A stretch of 64,000 bases of DNA from a bacterium (lineage in GTDB: Bacteria; Vulcanimicrobiota; Vulcanimicrobiia; Vulcanimicrobiales; Vulcanimicrobiaceae). Below, in pieces: positions 10,651 to 22,191 of the stretch. Each line of letters begins with the position of its first letter. Positions within the stretch are counted from its first letter, which is position 1. The stretch is taken from the NCBI GenBank assembly GCA_021805775.1, contig JAJZED010000005.1, forward strand, positions 65,001 through 129,000, written 5' to 3'. Both the position numbers and the translations under genes were made by a program. The notes under the pieces are model-generated. The model did not search any database. It was not told the origin of the DNA and saw only the letters and a program-made list of their open reading frames with translations.

Positions 10651-10691
10651 TAAAAAAACGCCGCCTCTCGGCGGAGGGCCGAGGGCGGCGT
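10651..10691 (-). terminator. Rho-independent terminator of the sdh operon
   Basis: Read on the minus strand, acgccgcc-ctcgg and ccgag-ggcggcgt form a long GC stem (about 13 pairs with one bulge), followed by seven T residues (plus-strand A run 10652-10658). It lies 20 nt after the sdhE stop codon. Confidence 0.88.
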
Positions 10692-10710
10692 CGGTTTGAA
10701 ACGAGGGTGC

Positions 10711-11661
10711 TTAGTTAATCAGATCGCGCGAAACCATGACCTCGCGCGGGTCGATAAGGTGCTTGTTGAGTCCGAGTTTCTCTGCCGGTACGCCGAGTGC
10801 GTATGCGACGAGCTGCGGAAGATGGAAGATTGGGAGATCGGTACGTCCCCAGCGTGCCGCGGCATCGGCCTGATAACCGTCGAGCGCCAGATGGCAGAGC
10901 GGGCAGGGCGTGATAACCGCCTCGGCACCGTTATCCTTCGCCATGCGCATGTTCTGCCCGACCATCGATGAAGCGATGCCATCCTTTTCCAACTGCACGT
11001 GGAAGCCGCAGCAACGCGTCTTGCCGGCATAATCGACGGCTTCGCCGCCGAGCGCGACGATGACATCTTCGAGCGAGTGCGGGTGGCGCGCCGATTCCCA
11101 ACCGTTCACCGACTCGGGGCGGATGATATGACACCCGTAGAAGGGAGCGACCTTGAGCCCGTTAAGCGGGCGCACGACCATCGCGCGCAACGCGTCGAGC
11201 CCGATATCGTCGATGAGGAGCCAGAGCAGGTGGCGTACGGTGACGCTGCCTTTATAGTTCGCGCCGAATTTACCGAGGATCGCATTGGCTTGTGCCATGT
11301 GCTCTTCGCTCTCGCGCAGCTCTTTGTTCGCCGCGCGCATGTGCCCCGTGCAGGTCGAGCAGATCGTGATGACGTCGTCGAGGCCGAGAGCCTCCGCTTG
11401 CGCGTAGGTCCGTGCGTTGAGGACGCGGGCGACGTCGCGATTGGTGTCGTTGAGCACCGAGGCACCGCAGCACGAGGCGGCGGTAAGTTCGACGAGTTCG
11501 ATCCCGAGCTTATCGGCGAGAAGCAGCGTGGAGTTGAAGAGCTCTTTACAGGATTCTTTGGCAACGCATCCTGGGAAAAATCCATAGCGTTTGCTCTTGG
11601 AGGAGTTGGTGCGAACGTGCGCGTCGAGCGCTCGCTCTTCGGGAAGAAGCGTGCTGGACAT
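10711..11661 (-). CDS. sdhE: Succinate dehydrogenase SdhE-type subunit (CCG domains, HdrB-like)
   Basis: Third subunit of a non-classical succinate:quinone oxidoreductase. The 316 residues carry two cysteine-rich CCG domains of the heterodisulfide reductase B type: FFPGCVAKES with SCCGAS, and FYGCHII with RCCGFHV, plus CSTCTGHM and CPLCHLAL. There are no transmembrane helices, unlike SdhC/D; in Sulfolobus and cyanobacterial relatives such a subunit associates with the membrane through amphipathic helices. The start overlaps the sdhB stop by one base (TAATG). The name sdhE here means the archaeal-type subunit, not the FAD assembly factor. Confidence 0.88.
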   Translation of the reverse strand: MSSTLLPEERALDAHVRTNSSKSKRYGFFPGCVAKESCKELFNSTLLLADKLGIELVELTAASCCGASVLNDTNRDVARVLNARTYAQAEALGLDDVITICSTCTGHMRAANKELRESEEHMAQANAILGKFGANYKGSVTVRHLLWLLIDDIGLDALRAMVVRPLNGLKVAPFYGCHIIRPESVNGWESARHPHSLEDVIVALGGEAVDYAGKTRCCGFHVQLEKDGIASSMVGQNMRMAKDNGAEAVITPCPLCHLALDGYQADAAARWGRTDLPIFHLPQLVAYALGVPAEKLGLNKHLIDPREVMVSRDLIN

Positions 11662-12620
11662 TATCGGACCGGTGCCTCCAATGCATCAAAGATTGTGCGA
11701 ATTTCATCGACCTTCGGTACGGGTTTGAGGAACGGAGGCGGGAGTTTACCCTTGAGCGCCATGCGCGCTCCCAACGGAGCGACCTTCAATAGGCCGCGGA
11801 TATTGAAGCGGCCGACGGTGCCTTGAATGACTTCGGTCTCGGCGAGCATGCCGGTCTGCTTGATCGTTCTCGCGACGACGAGGGCGTGACGCGGGCCGCG
11901 CTCGTTCATCATGACGCGATCGGTAATCGCGGCGCGCTTGACGTCGACGATGCGATCGTTCGGGTCGACGTGTTTCGGACAATACGAGCAGGCGTAACAG
12001 TGCGCGCAGAGCCAGAGGTAATCTTCGCTGATCTGCGCGAGCCGCTCCGGGCGTTTGCCGTCGCGAACGTCTTCGATAAAACGATAGGCGTAAGCGATGG
12101 CGGCGGGACCGGCAAAGGCAGGGTCGACGCTGACGACCGGACAGAGTGAGTAGCATGTCGCGCACATGATGCAATTCGCGACATCCACGAGCTTCTTCAT
12201 GTCGTCGGGGCTGACGCGACGTTCGGTTGCATGCGCCGAATCGGCGTCCTTTGGTTGCAAGTACGGTTTCAGGCGCGCATATTTGTCCCAGAACGGGTCC
12301 ATATGAACGACGAGATCTTTCATCGGTTGGAAGTTCGGCATCGGATCGATTTTCACCGAACCGTCCTCTTCCATCGCCGAACCGCAGGAGGTCTTGCAGG
12401 CAAGCGAGGTCACGCCGCCGATGCTCATGGAACAGGATCCGCAGATCGCCGAGCGGCACGAACGCCGGAACGAGATCGAACCGTCAACTTCAGCTTTCGC
12501 ATGCTCGAGTGCGTCGAGGACCGTCGTCGTTTCGGGAAGATCGACCGTTACCTCATCCCGGTGAGGAACCGTATCGGTCGCTTCGTCGAAGCGAAAGATA
12601 TCGAGCTTGATCTTCGCCAT
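11661..12620 (-). CDS. sdhB: Succinate dehydrogenase iron-sulfur subunit
   Basis: Electron-transfer subunit linking the flavin to quinone. At 319 residues it is longer than classical SdhB (about 240-260). The [2Fe-2S] motif is CRSAICGSCSM plus a later Cys. The C-terminal motifs are cysteine-rich: CIMCATCYSLCP, then CAHCYACSYCP in place of the usual 3Fe-4S pattern. This suggests a second [4Fe-4S] cluster, as reported for SdhE-type enzymes. The start codon shares a base with the sdhA stop (TAATG), so the subunits are translationally coupled. Confidence 0.93.
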   Translation of the reverse strand: MAKIKLDIFRFDEATDTVPHRDEVTVDLPETTTVLDALEHAKAEVDGSISFRRSCRSAICGSCSMSIGGVTSLACKTSCGSAMEEDGSVKIDPMPNFQPMKDLVVHMDPFWDKYARLKPYLQPKDADSAHATERRVSPDDMKKLVDVANCIMCATCYSLCPVVSVDPAFAGPAAIAYAYRFIEDVRDGKRPERLAQISEDYLWLCAHCYACSYCPKHVDPNDRIVDVKRAAITDRVMMNERGPRHALVVARTIKQTGMLAETEVIQGTVGRFNIRGLLKVAPLGARMALKGKLPPPFLKPVPKVDEIRTIFDALEAPVR

Positions 12621-14305
12621 TAGTAGCTCCTCACTTCAGGCTTGAATTCGGTGATCTTGACGGCTCGCGAGTAGTCAAGCCGTGGGAGCGCGTTCTCTTG
12701 CCGGAAGGCTAATGTATGTTTGAGCCAGTTCGCATCGTCGCGTTCGGGATAGTCGGTGCGCGATTGTGCGCCGCGCGATTCTTTGCGCTCGAGCGCGCCT
12801 TTCGCGAGGCAGAGCGCGGCATCGATGAGGAAATCCGTTTCGAACGTCGATACGAGATCGGTGTTGAAGGTTTTCGACTTATCCATTACGATCGCCGACT
12901 CGTCGAACTCTTTGCGGACGGCTTCGAGATCGGCGACGCCGGAGGCGAGATCTTTCTCATTCCGGAAAATGAAGGTGTTCGCGCTCATCGTTTCGTTCAT
13001 CTTCCGACGAAGGATCGGCGCTCGCGTACCTTTGCTGCGCGCGAGTAAGGCGGCGATCCGATCTTTTTCGGACTGCAGCGTTCGCGTCGAGGGCCGGACC
13101 TCACCGACCGATTTGATATAATCGACGGCGTGCGCTGCGGCGCGTGCGCCGAAGACGATCGTATCCAGGAGTGAATTTCCGCCGAGGCGATTCGAACCGT
13201 GAACGCTCACGCAGGCACATTCACCGGCGGCGTAGACGCCGGGAACGCGGGTCGCGCCGAACTTGTCGGTCTCGATCCCACCCATCGTATAGTGCGCCCC
13301 GGGCAAAATCGGAATCGGATCGTCGATTGCATCTTTGCCGGTTGCATCTAGTGCAAGCTCGCGAATCTGCGGCAGGCGTTCGAGGATTTTTTCGCGACCG
13401 AGGTGGCGCATATCGAGAAGCACGCAGCCGTCGACGCCGCGCCCTTCGAGGATCTCGGTCCACTCGGCGCGCGAGACGACGTCGCGCGAGGCGAGTTCGC
13501 CCTTGTTGGGCGCGTACTTGAACATAAAGCGCTCGCCCTCGGAGTTGAGGAGATAGGCGCCTTCGCCGCGCGCGCCTTCGGTCATCAATACGCCGTTCTC
13601 TTTCAGCGTGGTTGGATGGAATTGCATGAACTCCATATCCATCAACGGGATGCCGGCTTTATAGGCGATCGACATGCCGTCGGCGGTCGAGGCATAACCG
13701 TTCGTCGTCTTCGCATACATGCGCCCGGCACCGCCGGTCGCGAAAATCGTTGCCTTCGCGGTGATGAGTTCCAGATCGCCGTTGCGCATATTGTAGGCGA
13801 CGACACCCGAGCCGATACCATCTTCGATCGCCAACGCCATGCAAAAATACTCTTCGTAGACCTTGACGCCGAAGCGCTCGAGTTGTTCCCACAGGGTATG
13901 CAGGATCACCAGGCCGGTGACGTCGGCGGAGTAACAGGTGCGCGGGGCGCCGGCGCCGCCGAAGGGGCGCTGTGCGATGCGTCCGTCGGGGAGACGGGAG
14001 AAGATGCAGCCGCGATGCTCGAGCCAAATAATCTGTTTGGGTGCATCCTCGCACATCGCCGCGATCGCATCTTGATCGCCGAGATAATCCGAGCCCTTAA
14101 CGGTGTCGAAGGTGTGGCTCGCCGGGGAGTCCTCCTCGCGGTTGCCGAGTGCGGCATTGATGCCGCCTTGAGCGGCGCCCGAGTGACTGCGAACCGGGTG
14201 CATCTTAGAGACGATAGCGACATCTGCTCCGCGTTCGGCTGCTTCAACCGCCGCGCGCATGCCTGCTAGACCGCCACCGATGACGACGACGTCGTGCTTG
14301 ATCAC
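12620..14305 (-). CDS. sdhA: Succinate dehydrogenase flavoprotein subunit
   Basis: Oxidises succinate to fumarate in the TCA cycle. The 561 residues contain the FAD-binding [17 protein letters not shown] and the [13 protein letters not shown] segment, whose His is the usual covalent FAD site, then FATGGAGR and a C-terminal R(A/S)YESRGAH-like [11 protein letters not shown] helix region. It is the first gene of the sdhABE operon, and the promoter must lie in 14306-14396. Fumarate reductase activity cannot be excluded from sequence alone, but operon structure and neighbours fit SDH. Confidence 0.95.
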   Translation of the reverse strand: MIKHDVVVIGGGLAGMRAAVEAAERGADVAIVSKMHPVRSHSGAAQGGINAALGNREEDSPASHTFDTVKGSDYLGDQDAIAAMCEDAPKQIIWLEHRGCIFSRLPDGRIAQRPFGGAGAPRTCYSADVTGLVILHTLWEQLERFGVKVYEEYFCMALAIEDGIGSGVVAYNMRNGDLELITAKATIFATGGAGRMYAKTTNGYASTADGMSIAYKAGIPLMDMEFMQFHPTTLKENGVLMTEGARGEGAYLLNSEGERFMFKYAPNKGELASRDVVSRAEWTEILEGRGVDGCVLLDMRHLGREKILERLPQIRELALDATGKDAIDDPIPILPGAHYTMGGIETDKFGATRVPGVYAAGECACVSVHGSNRLGGNSLLDTIVFGARAAAHAVDYIKSVGEVRPSTRTLQSEKDRIAALLARSKGTRAPILRRKMNETMSANTFIFRNEKDLASGVADLEAVRKEFDESAIVMDKSKTFNTDLVSTFETDFLIDAALCLAKGALERKESRGAQSRTDYPERDDANWLKHTLAFRQENALPRLDYSRAVKITEFKPEVRSY

Positions 14306-14396
14306 GTTGACCTTTCCGGGGGAGAGGCGTTTGCTTCTTTGTATACCTCCGCGCGCAGCATCGACCCCACGACCTTGGTCGGGAGTCGCCGGAGGA

Positions 14397-15563
14397 CTAG
14401 CTCACGGCACCGTCGCTCGCAGGGGGCGCCTCGCTCTCGTGCCCCTTCTTGCGCTCGAAGAAAACGTAGCAATTTTTCCCGCGCTGCTTCGCCTTGTAGA
14501 GGGCCTCGTCGGCGGCATGAAAGAGCGTCTGCCCGTCGACGCCGTCGCTCGGAAACATCGAGACGCCGATCGAGGTGGAGAGGCCGCTGCGGCGCATCGC
14601 GGCGAGCATGCGTTGGACGCCCTGCTGGGCGTGCTCGCGATCGCTCTGGGCCATCACCAGCACGAACTCGTCACCGGCGTAGCGAGCGATAATATCGCCC
14701 TTCCGAGCGTTCTTTTTTAGGACCTGGGCGAAGCGCTTCAGCGCGAGATCGCCGAGGCCGTGGCCGCCGGTGTCGTTGATTTTTTTAAGGTCGTCGAGGT
14801 CGAGAATGACGTAGGCAAAGGGCGTGTCGTAGCGCTCGGAGGTGTGCAACTCACGATCCAACAACTCGTTGAGCGCCCGCCGGTTCGGGATTCCCGTGAG
14901 GCTATCGGTGAGAGCGAGGCGCTGCGACTCCTCAAGCAAGCGGCGCGTCTCTTCGTGCAGGCGTGCGTTTTCAACGGCAACAGCGGCCTGCGAGGCGAAG
15001 TCGAGCATCATGCGCAACTGGTTCTCGGAGACCTCCTCGCCGGGGGGAGCATCGGCATACAGTATGCCGCGAACCACTTCGCGGGCGATCAACGGCACGG
15101 CACAGTACGGTCCGCGTCCATCCTCAAGGGGATGGTCGGGATCGCCCTCGCTCCCGAACGCGAGCTCGATGCTCCGCGAGACGAGATCGTCCATCGTCGA
15201 AGGAGAACGATATTCACGCGGATCGGTAGCATGCAGGACGGTCCCGGAGCTGTCGCATTCGAGGCGACGGATCAGGCTGCCGCCTTCAATCGCGTCGAAG
15301 AGGATGACGCGTTTGAAGCGAAGCGCCTCGCTCACACCGCGCATAACCGTCGAGAGGATATCGTTGATTTCGAGCGTCGAATTCAACGTTGTGAAAACTT
15401 GCTGGAGGACAAAGAGTTCCGCGTTCTGTGCGGCGTATTCATCCCTCTCTGCTTCGACCATCGCCAGCCGAGAGCGCAAACGGGCAACCTCCTCGGCTAG
15501 GGCCTCGGGGTCGGAGGATGACAGGGCGCTCCCAGCCTCGCCGGGGGAGAGGCTACTCTCCAT
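14397..15563 (-). CDS. GAF-GGDEF diguanylate cyclase
   Basis: Cytoplasmic signalling protein of 388 residues that would make c-di-GMP. Order: a short coiled coil (about 20-48), a GAF sensor domain (about 50-200), a linker helix, then a GGDEF domain (about 215-370). The signature is RYAGDEF; the AGDEF variant retains the essential residues and is active in some enzymes. [12 protein letters not shown] and [18 protein letters not shown], the metal and substrate segments, are intact. It is divergent from dnaE and has no transmembrane segments. Confidence 0.9.
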   Translation of the reverse strand: MESSLSPGEAGSALSSSDPEALAEEVARLRSRLAMVEAERDEYAAQNAELFVLQQVFTTLNSTLEINDILSTVMRGVSEALRFKRVILFDAIEGGSLIRRLECDSSGTVLHATDPREYRSPSTMDDLVSRSIELAFGSEGDPDHPLEDGRGPYCAVPLIAREVVRGILYADAPPGEEVSENQLRMMLDFASQAAVAVENARLHEETRRLLEESQRLALTDSLTGIPNRRALNELLDRELHTSERYDTPFAYVILDLDDLKKINDTGGHGLGDLALKRFAQVLKKNARKGDIIARYAGDEFVLVMAQSDREHAQQGVQRMLAAMRRSGLSTSIGVSMFPSDGVDGQTLFHAADEALYKAKQRGKNCYVFFERKKGHESEAPPASDGAVS

Positions 15564-15626
15564 CTCTTAAGGTTACGTCAGGCATCTGTAGAAGTTTAGG
15601 TGGCTCGTGTTAAGGGTTTGTATAGG

Positions 15627-18600
15627 TTGAGTCAGTTCGTTCATCTCCACGTTCACTCCGAATATTCCTTACTCGACGGCGCCTGTCGGGTTGATGACCT
15701 CTGCCGCCGGAGCGCCGATGACGGGGCGCCGGCAGTTGCGCTCACCGATCACGGCGTTATGTACGGCGCGATGGAGTTTTACTACGCCGCTCGCGAACAT
15801 CGGCTGACGCCGATCCTGGGCTGCGAGGCCTATATCGCCCCCCGCGGGAGGCTCGACCGTAGCGTCCGCGACGAAGCCCACGTCACGCTCCTCGCGGCCG
15901 ACCCCACGGGCTATCGCAATCTCAGCACGCTGATCTCGAAGGGCTTCCTCGAGGGCTTTTATTACAAGCCGCGGATCGACATGGACCTGCTCGAGCAATA
16001 TCACGACGGTTTGATCGTGCTCTCGGGCTGCATGTCGGGAATGGTTGCCGCGCCGCTGCTCGCCGACGATCGAGAGCGCGCAGTGCGCAACGCGCGGCAT
16101 TTCCAGCAAATTTTCGGCGACCGTTTCTACATCGAAGTAATGCGCCACGGCATGCCCGAAGAAGAGAAGATCAACGAAGGTTTAGTCGGCGTGGCACGCG
16201 AGCTCGGTTTGCCCATCGTGGCGACGAACGACTCGCACTATCTCACCCAGCGCGATGCCCCCGCGCATGACGTGCTGCTCTGCATACAGACCGGAAAGAC
16301 CGTTGCCGACACGAGTCGGATGAAATTTCACGGCGACCAGTTTTACGTGAAATCCGCTGAGGAAATGTCCGAACTGTGGCAAGATCTTCCCGAGGCGGTT
16401 GAAAATACCGTTGCGATCGCCAAACGCATCGATATGCGCATCCCCGAGCGCGTCTTCCATCTTCCGCACTATCCCGTGCCGAAGAGCGACCTCGCGAACC
16501 ACGACGATGCGTCCTATCTGCGCGAACTCTGCGAGCGCGGGCTGATCGAACGGTACGGAAAAGAGCGCGTCGCCGAAGACGAATCGTTGCGCGAGAGACT
16601 CGATTACGAACTCTCGATTATCACGAAAATGGGTTTTGCTTCCTATTTTCTCATCGTCTGGGATTTCATCAAGTTCGCTCGCGACCGCGATATCCCGGTC
16701 GGGCCGGGACGCGGTTCGGCGGTCGGATCGATCGTCGCCTACTCGTTGCGCATTACCGACCTCGACCCGTTACGATTCAACTTGATCTTCGAACGATTTC
16801 TCAACCCCGATCGCATTTCGATGCCCGATATCGACACCGATTTTTGCGTCGAACGACGCGACGAAGTCATCGCTTACGTTCGCGAAAAATACGGTGAGGA
16901 CCGCGTTGCCCAGATCGTTACCTTCGGGAAAATGCTGGCGCGAGCGGCCGTGCGCGACGCGGGCCGGGCCTTAGGGGTTCCGCTCCCGGATGTCGATAAA
17001 GTCGCCAAGCTTATTCCATCGGGACCTGGAGGAATGACGATCGGTGAGGCGCTCGAGCAGATTCCCGAATTGAAAATGCTCAACGACCATCGACCGGAGA
17101 TTCGCGAGTTGCTCAAGACCGCGCGCGCGATCGAAGGGCTGGCGCGGAGCGCCGGCACGCACGCCGCCGGCGTGGTAATCGGGGCGGAGCCGTTGGTCGA
17201 ACACGCTCCGTTGGTGAAGTTAAACGACGGCGGCGTAAACACGCAATACGACATGACCTGGATCGAGAAGATCGGCCTGCTGAAAATGGATTTTCTTGGG
17301 CTGCGAAACCTCACGGTCATGCACGCGGCGGTACGAGAAATTCGGCGAACCGGCGATCCGCTATTTTCGCTCGAAGGCATTCCGCTCGACGATCGCCTCA
17401 CTTTCGAGATGCTTTCGCGCGGCGATACCGCCGGTGTCTTTCAACTCGAGAGTGAAGGAATGAAGCGCGTCTGCACCGAGCTGCGTCCTTCGCGCTTCGA
17501 AGATATCATCGCCTTGGTCGCTCTCTATCGTCCCGGGCCTATGGACTGGATACCGCAGTACATTGCGATCAAACACGGTCGACAGAAACCAACGTACTTG
17601 CACCCGATTCTCGAACCGATCCTTTCCGAAACCTATTCCATCGCCTGTTATCAAGAGCAGGTCATGCAAATCGCGCGGGATTTTGCCGGCTTTTCCATGG
17701 GGGAAGCGGACGAATTACGCAAGGTGATGGGGAAAAAACAGAAGGAGAAGATACCGGTCTATCGGCAAAAGTTCGTCGAGGGAGCGGTCGCTCGTGCGGG
17801 CGTTAGCGTCGCGCTCGCCGAACAAGTATTCACTTTCATCGAACCGTTTGCCGGCTACGGATTTAATAAATCGCACGCCGCTGCATACGCATTGATTTCG
17901 TATCAAACCGCATATCTCAAAGCGAATTATCCGCTTCCGTACCTCGCGGCGCTTATGGGTTCGGTGCGCGACAAAACGGAAAAACTCGTTGAATATATCG
18001 ACGTCGCTCGTCGCTTGGGTATCGAGGTGCTTCCGCCCGACGTGAATGAATCGATAAGCGATTTCGGTGTGGTAGGGCAAGCGATACGCTTTGGATTAAG
18101 CGCGATTAAAGGCGTAGGTGAGGGCGCGGTTGCGTCGATAGTATCGGCGCGAGAACGCGGCGGGCGCTTCGGCGACCTCTTCGAGTTTGTCGACCGGATC
18201 GACGGTAAACAAGCGAACAAGCGCATACTCGAGGCGCTGGTGAAGTGCGGCGCCCTCGACACGTTGCCGGGAAATCGCGCGGAGAAGTTAGCGGGGATCG
18301 AACGGGCGGTCAGCCTCTCGGCGACGCGCGCTCGAGAGAATGCCTTGGGCCAAACGTCGCTCTTCGGAGAGGCGGTGGGTGACCCCGGCATTACTCCGTC
18401 CTTGACGCGTTCGTTACCGCCGTCTCAGCGGCAGATTCTGAAGTGGGAACGGGAGACGTTGGGGATATTCGTCTCCGGGCATCCGCTCGCCGAGCACGAA
18501 GAGCGCTTCGGGCGCATGGGGGTGACCCCGATTCGCGATCTCGCGTCGTGCGGGGACGACGCGGAGGTGAAAATCGCCGGCCTCGTTGCCTCGGTGCGGC

Positions 18601-19067
18601 GTACGATGACGCGTAACGGAGCGCAAATGCTGATCGCGCAAATCGAAGATACGACCGGTTCGTGCGAGGCGATCGTCTTTGCGAAACTCTATCCGACGCT
18701 TTCGCCGATCTTCGTCGCCGACGATATACTCGTTTTGCGCGGTCGGGTGCGCGTGCGCGAAAGGCCCGGCGACGGCGAAGATTCCGCACCATCGGTTTCG
18801 TTGTCGGTCGACGAAGCTTCGGTTTTCAACGCACCGGCGGTCGACGCATTGCCGCCCGTCCGCAGTTGGTTGCTCGATCTTCGCACGCGCGAACAAGTCG
18901 ATCGACTCACGGCGCTGATGGAGCGTTGCCCCGGGGATGCACGGGTTGTCTTGCGGAGTAAAAATCGCGAACGGGAGTTGCCGCGACGGCTCGGCGGAGA
19001 GCGACGCGTGCACGCAGAACTCATTGCGATCTTCGGTGACGAAGGCGTTCACCCGAAGGCCGAGTAG
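15627..19067 (+). CDS. dnaE: DNA polymerase III alpha subunit
   Basis: Replicative polymerase, about 1146 residues, of the DnaE1 type. It begins with the PHP domain ([16 protein letters not shown]). The C-family polymerase core has the catalytic Asp pair in PDIDTDFC and the conserved [12 protein letters not shown] and [11 protein letters not shown] segments. A helix-hairpin-helix region follows, then an OB fold ([15 protein letters not shown]) near residue 985. TTG 15627 is preferred as start because aaggg precedes it at 15612-15616 and SQFVHLHVH aligns with the family start; GTG 15600 would add nine residues and lacks a ribosome site. Confidence 0.96.
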   Translation: MSQFVHLHVHSEYSLLDGACRVDDLCRRSADDGAPAVALTDHGVMYGAMEFYYAAREHRLTPILGCEAYIAPRGRLDRSVRDEAHVTLLAADPTGYRNLSTLISKGFLEGFYYKPRIDMDLLEQYHDGLIVLSGCMSGMVAAPLLADDRERAVRNARHFQQIFGDRFYIEVMRHGMPEEEKINEGLVGVARELGLPIVATNDSHYLTQRDAPAHDVLLCIQTGKTVADTSRMKFHGDQFYVKSAEEMSELWQDLPEAVENTVAIAKRIDMRIPERVFHLPHYPVPKSDLANHDDASYLRELCERGLIERYGKERVAEDESLRERLDYELSIITKMGFASYFLIVWDFIKFARDRDIPVGPGRGSAVGSIVAYSLRITDLDPLRFNLIFERFLNPDRISMPDIDTDFCVERRDEVIAYVREKYGEDRVAQIVTFGKMLARAAVRDAGRALGVPLPDVDKVAKLIPSGPGGMTIGEALEQIPELKMLNDHRPEIRELLKTARAIEGLARSAGTHAAGVVIGAEPLVEHAPLVKLNDGGVNTQYDMTWIEKIGLLKMDFLGLRNLTVMHAAVREIRRTGDPLFSLEGIPLDDRLTFEMLSRGDTAGVFQLESEGMKRVCTELRPSRFEDIIALVALYRPGPMDWIPQYIAIKHGRQKPTYLHPILEPILSETYSIACYQEQVMQIARDFAGFSMGEADELRKVMGKKQKEKIPVYRQKFVEGAVARAGVSVALAEQVFTFIEPFAGYGFNKSHAAAYALISYQTAYLKANYPLPYLAALMGSVRDKTEKLVEYIDVARRLGIEVLPPDVNESISDFGVVGQAIRFGLSAIKGVGEGAVASIVSARERGGRFGDLFEFVDRIDGKQANKRILEALVKCGALDTLPGNRAEKLAGIERAVSLSATRARENALGQTSLFGEAVGDPGITPSLTRSLPPSQRQILKWERETLGIFVSGHPLAEHEERFGRMGVTPIRDLASCGDDAEVKIAGLVASVRRTMTRNGAQMLIAQIEDTTGSCEAIVFAKLYPTLSPIFVADDILVLRGRVRVRERPGDGEDSAPSVSLSVDEASVFNAPAVDALPPVRSWLLDLRTREQVDRLTALMERCPGDARVVLRSKNRERELPRRLGGERRVHAELIAIFGDEGVHPKAE

Positions 19068-19079
19068 CAGAGGAGAGGC

Positions 19080-20276
19080 ATGAGGCTCCCACCCGGAGTT
19101 CGAGATTGGCTGCCGCAAGAATTTGCGTTCAAGCAGCGCGTTGAAGATCGCATCGGCGTCGTCTTCGACCGTTGGTCCTATGCGCGCATCGCAACGCCGA
19201 CCTTCGAGAGCTACGAGTCTTTGGAGCGAGGACTCGGCGAGAAGCTCATGCGACAGACCTTTCGTTTCAGCGATCCGCTCGGTGAGGAGCTTGCCCTTCG
19301 TACCGAGATGACGACGCCGATCGCGCGCGTGGTCTCGACGCGGTTACGTAAGGCGAGCCTCCCCATCCGTCTGTCGTATATCGCTCCCGCCTTCCGTTAC
19401 GAAGAACCTCAACTCGGGCGGATGCGTGAATTCACGCAAGCGGGGGCAGAGTTAATCGGTGCGGCCGGAGCGGACGCCGATGCCGAGACGCTTTTCATGG
19501 CGATCGAGACGCTCGATGCCGTCGGGCTCGCCGACGCGCACTTCGACATCAACGATTCGGCGATCGTCGATGGAGCGCTCGTTGCTCTCGGGATATCGTC
19601 GCCGCGGGCTCGGCTCTGGAAAGAAGCGATCTCGGCTCGCAATCTCGTTGCTCTCGATGAGTTGGCGAGCCGCGACGAACTCCGAACCGATGGTTATGCC
19701 CTCTTGCGCCGCTTGATCGTGACGCGGGGAACCGATGAGGTCTTAGCGATAGCGCGGGAGCTCGCAACGAATCCCGAGGCGCAAGCGGCGATCTATCGCC
19801 TCGAACGAATTCTCTCGCGCGCGGCCGAGATCGGTTTCGGCACGCGCGTGGCGATCGATCCGGCCCTTTTGCGCGACCTCGAATACTACACCGGATTCGT
19901 CTTTGAAGGATTTCTTGACGATCTTGGCTTCTCGCTCTGTGGAGGCGGTCGCTACGACACGCTCTTGCCGCGATTCGGGTACGACGTGCCCGCAGTCGGC
20001 TGGATGGTTGGTGTCGAACGGATTTTGCTCGCGCTCGAACGGCGCCGTATCGGCGAACGGCGTCGGCGAGAGGTCGACGTCTTCGTCGTCGGCTCCGATG
20101 CAGTGGCGATGGCCGAGCGCGCGAGAGGGCACCGCGTTCGCGTCGACGTGCGCGGTCTCGACCGAGATGCGGCTATCGCATACGCGCGACACAAGGCGAT
20201 CCCGCGTCTGCTCGTTGCGCGCGGCGAGGAGGTCGAAGAGATTCTCCTTGAGGCCGACGAACGTTCTGCGCCGTGA
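19080..20276 (+). CDS. hisZ: ATP phosphoribosyltransferase regulatory subunit
   Basis: HisS-like protein without tRNA ligase activity that activates the short HisG in the first step of histidine synthesis. The class II synthetase fold is evident: [10 protein letters not shown] at the start, the motif 2 region [23 protein letters not shown], and [15 protein letters not shown] with GGGRYD. The 398 residues fit HisZ. Context is decisive, because the next gene is a short-form HisG overlapping by 4 nt. The start follows the dnaE stop by 12 nt with agaggag upstream. Confidence 0.92.
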   Translation: MRLPPGVRDWLPQEFAFKQRVEDRIGVVFDRWSYARIATPTFESYESLERGLGEKLMRQTFRFSDPLGEELALRTEMTTPIARVVSTRLRKASLPIRLSYIAPAFRYEEPQLGRMREFTQAGAELIGAAGADADAETLFMAIETLDAVGLADAHFDINDSAIVDGALVALGISSPRARLWKEAISARNLVALDELASRDELRTDGYALLRRLIVTRGTDEVLAIARELATNPEAQAAIYRLERILSRAAEIGFGTRVAIDPALLRDLEYYTGFVFEGFLDDLGFSLCGGGRYDTLLPRFGYDVPAVGWMVGVERILLALERRRIGERRRREVDVFVVGSDAVAMAERARGHRVRVDVRGLDRDAAIAYARHKAIPRLLVARGEEVEEILLEADERSAP

Positions 20277-20908
20277 GCGAGTTGACGATCGCGCTGCCGA
20301 AGGGAGCTCTCTACGATCTTAGCGCAGCGGCTCTTGCCGCGATCGGCATCGAGGTGCCGGCCGATACCGGGCGCCGGTTGACGATGGCGAGTTCCGACGG
20401 CTCCGCAAAGCTGCTCTTGTTACGCCCGACCGACGTTCCGGCTTACGTAGAATTCGGCGCCGCCGATTGCGGCATCGTCGGGAAAGATACGCTTTGGGAG
20501 AGCGAACGCTCGGTGAGCGAGGCGGTCGACTTGCAGTTCGGGGCGTGTCGCCTCGTGGTCGCCGCCCGTCGTATAGATGGTTTTCACGAAGGTGCGCGTT
20601 ATCCGACCTTCTTGCGCGTGGCTACAAAATTCAAACGCATGGCGACGCAGTATTTTTCAGAGCGCGATATTCCATGCGAGATTATCGCGTTGCACGGATC
20701 GGTAGAACTCGCTCCAATTGTCGGGCTTTCCGACGTGATCGTCGACCTCGTTGCAACGGGAAGCACGCTGCGCGAACACGACATGGTCGTCGTCGACGAT
20801 ATTGCAACCTCGACCGCGCGCTTCGTTCTCAACCCGGTCGCCTACCGCAGCAAGTACGCGCAGCTCTCCGCGCTCTGCGAGCGCTTGCAAGCGAGCCTCG
20901 CCTCGTGA
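20273..20908 (+). CDS. hisG: ATP phosphoribosyltransferase, short form
   Basis: Catalyses ATP plus PRPP to phosphoribosyl-ATP, committing carbon to histidine. The 211 residues lack the C-terminal regulatory domain of the long form, so HisZ is required. Typical segments are LTIALPKGAL at the start, GAADCGIVGKDTL, and the PRPP loop VDLVATGSTLRE. The GTG start overlaps hisZ (GTGA), and the end overlaps hisD in the same way, giving a tightly coupled hisZGD unit. Confidence 0.96.
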   Translation: MSELTIALPKGALYDLSAAALAAIGIEVPADTGRRLTMASSDGSAKLLLLRPTDVPAYVEFGAADCGIVGKDTLWESERSVSEAVDLQFGACRLVVAARRIDGFHEGARYPTFLRVATKFKRMATQYFSERDIPCEIIALHGSVELAPIVGLSDVIVDLVATGSTLREHDMVVVDDIATSTARFVLNPVAYRSKYAQLSALCERLQASLAS

Positions 20909-22191
20909 GGTTCGTGCGGGCCGACGATCGCTTCGGCATGGCCGCCGTTTTGCGACGCGGTTGGAGGCCCGACCCGGCGCTGGCGGCACGCGTCGCCGAG
21001 ATCGTCGCCGACGTGGAGACGCGAGGCGACCGGGCGATACGGGAGTATTCTCGTCGATTTGACGCTCCCGAGTATAGCCTCACGCATTTGCGAGTGCCGA
21101 TCCCAATGCCGTCGGTCGCTCGATCGGCCCTACCGGAGGATCTCGCTGCCGCGATCGAGCTCGCCGCCGAGCGTATCGCCGATTTCCACCGTCGCCAGCG
21201 ACTCGATGACATCGCCTTTCGCTGCGACGACGGAACGGAGTATGCGTTTCGGCGAGAGGCGCTGGGATCGGTCGCGATCTATGCACCTGGGGGAAGCGCC
21301 GCATTGCCGTCATCGGTGCTCATGGGAGCAATTCCGGCGAAGATAGCCGGCGTACGCCGGAGGATCGTCCTTACGCCGCCGCAGCGCGACGGACGCATGC
21401 ACCCGGCGGTGCTCTTTGCCGCGAGCCTTTGCGAAGTCGACGAACTCTATGCCGTCGGCGGGGCGCAGGCGATTGCCGCCGCAGCTTTCGGCACGGCGAG
21501 CATCGCAGCGGTCGATAAAATCGTCGGCCCGGGAAACTCGTACGTTACCGAAGCGAAACGGCAGCTCTTCGGAATCGTCGGTATCGACGGACTTGCGGGT
21601 CCCTCCGAAGTGTTGGTGGTCGCCGATGCGGCGGCATCCTCGGAACTCGTCGTGGCCGAGCTCTTGGCACAGGCCGAGCACGACGCGCAGGCGCGCGTTG
21701 CGGTTCTCAGCGACTCCTTCGAACTTTTGGAGAGTTGCGCCCAATTGCTCGAGGCGATCGACGTGAAGCGTTTGCCGCGCGGGGAAACCATCGCCGCAGC
21801 CTTGGAGTACGGTGGCTTTTTTATCGAGGCGAAATCGAAGGGCGAGATCGCGACGACGATAGCGGCGTTCGCTCCGGAGCATTTAAGCCTTCAGGTCGTC
21901 GATCCGGAATTTTATCTCGCGCATTTACGCTGCGTCGGCGCGGCATTCGTCGGCGAAGCGAGCCCGGTTGCATGTGGCGACTACGTAGCGGGGACGAACC
22001 ACGTGCTGCCGACCTCGGGATCGGCGCGTTTCGCCTCGGGGCTCTCGCTCGCAGATTTTATGCGAACCTATAGCGTCGTCCGAAACTCGCCCGAGCGGAT
22101 GCGCCACGATGCGGCGTCGATCGCGTCGTTCGCCGCTTTTGAGGGGCTCGACGCGCACGCGCAGAGCGCGCGCCTGAGAATGAAGCCCTGA
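20905..22191 (+). CDS. hisD: Histidinol dehydrogenase
   Basis: Oxidises L-histidinol to histidine in two NAD-dependent steps. The 428 residues fit the family. Conserved segments are YAPGG near residue 130, VDKIVGPGNSYVTEAK, IDGLAGPSEVLV, ELLAQAEHD (zinc region) and GTNHVLPTSGSARF. The GTG start at 20905 overlaps the hisG stop (GTGA). The remaining his genes are not in the window. Confidence 0.96.
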   Translation: MRFVRADDRFGMAAVLRRGWRPDPALAARVAEIVADVETRGDRAIREYSRRFDAPEYSLTHLRVPIPMPSVARSALPEDLAAAIELAAERIADFHRRQRLDDIAFRCDDGTEYAFRREALGSVAIYAPGGSAALPSSVLMGAIPAKIAGVRRRIVLTPPQRDGRMHPAVLFAASLCEVDELYAVGGAQAIAAAAFGTASIAAVDKIVGPGNSYVTEAKRQLFGIVGIDGLAGPSEVLVVADAAASSELVVAELLAQAEHDAQARVAVLSDSFELLESCAQLLEAIDVKRLPRGETIAAALEYGGFFIEAKSKGEIATTIAAFAPEHLSLQVVDPEFYLAHLRCVGAAFVGEASPVACGDYVAGTNHVLPTSGSARFASGLSLADFMRTYSVVRNSPERMRHDAASIASFAAFEGLDAHAQSARLRMKP

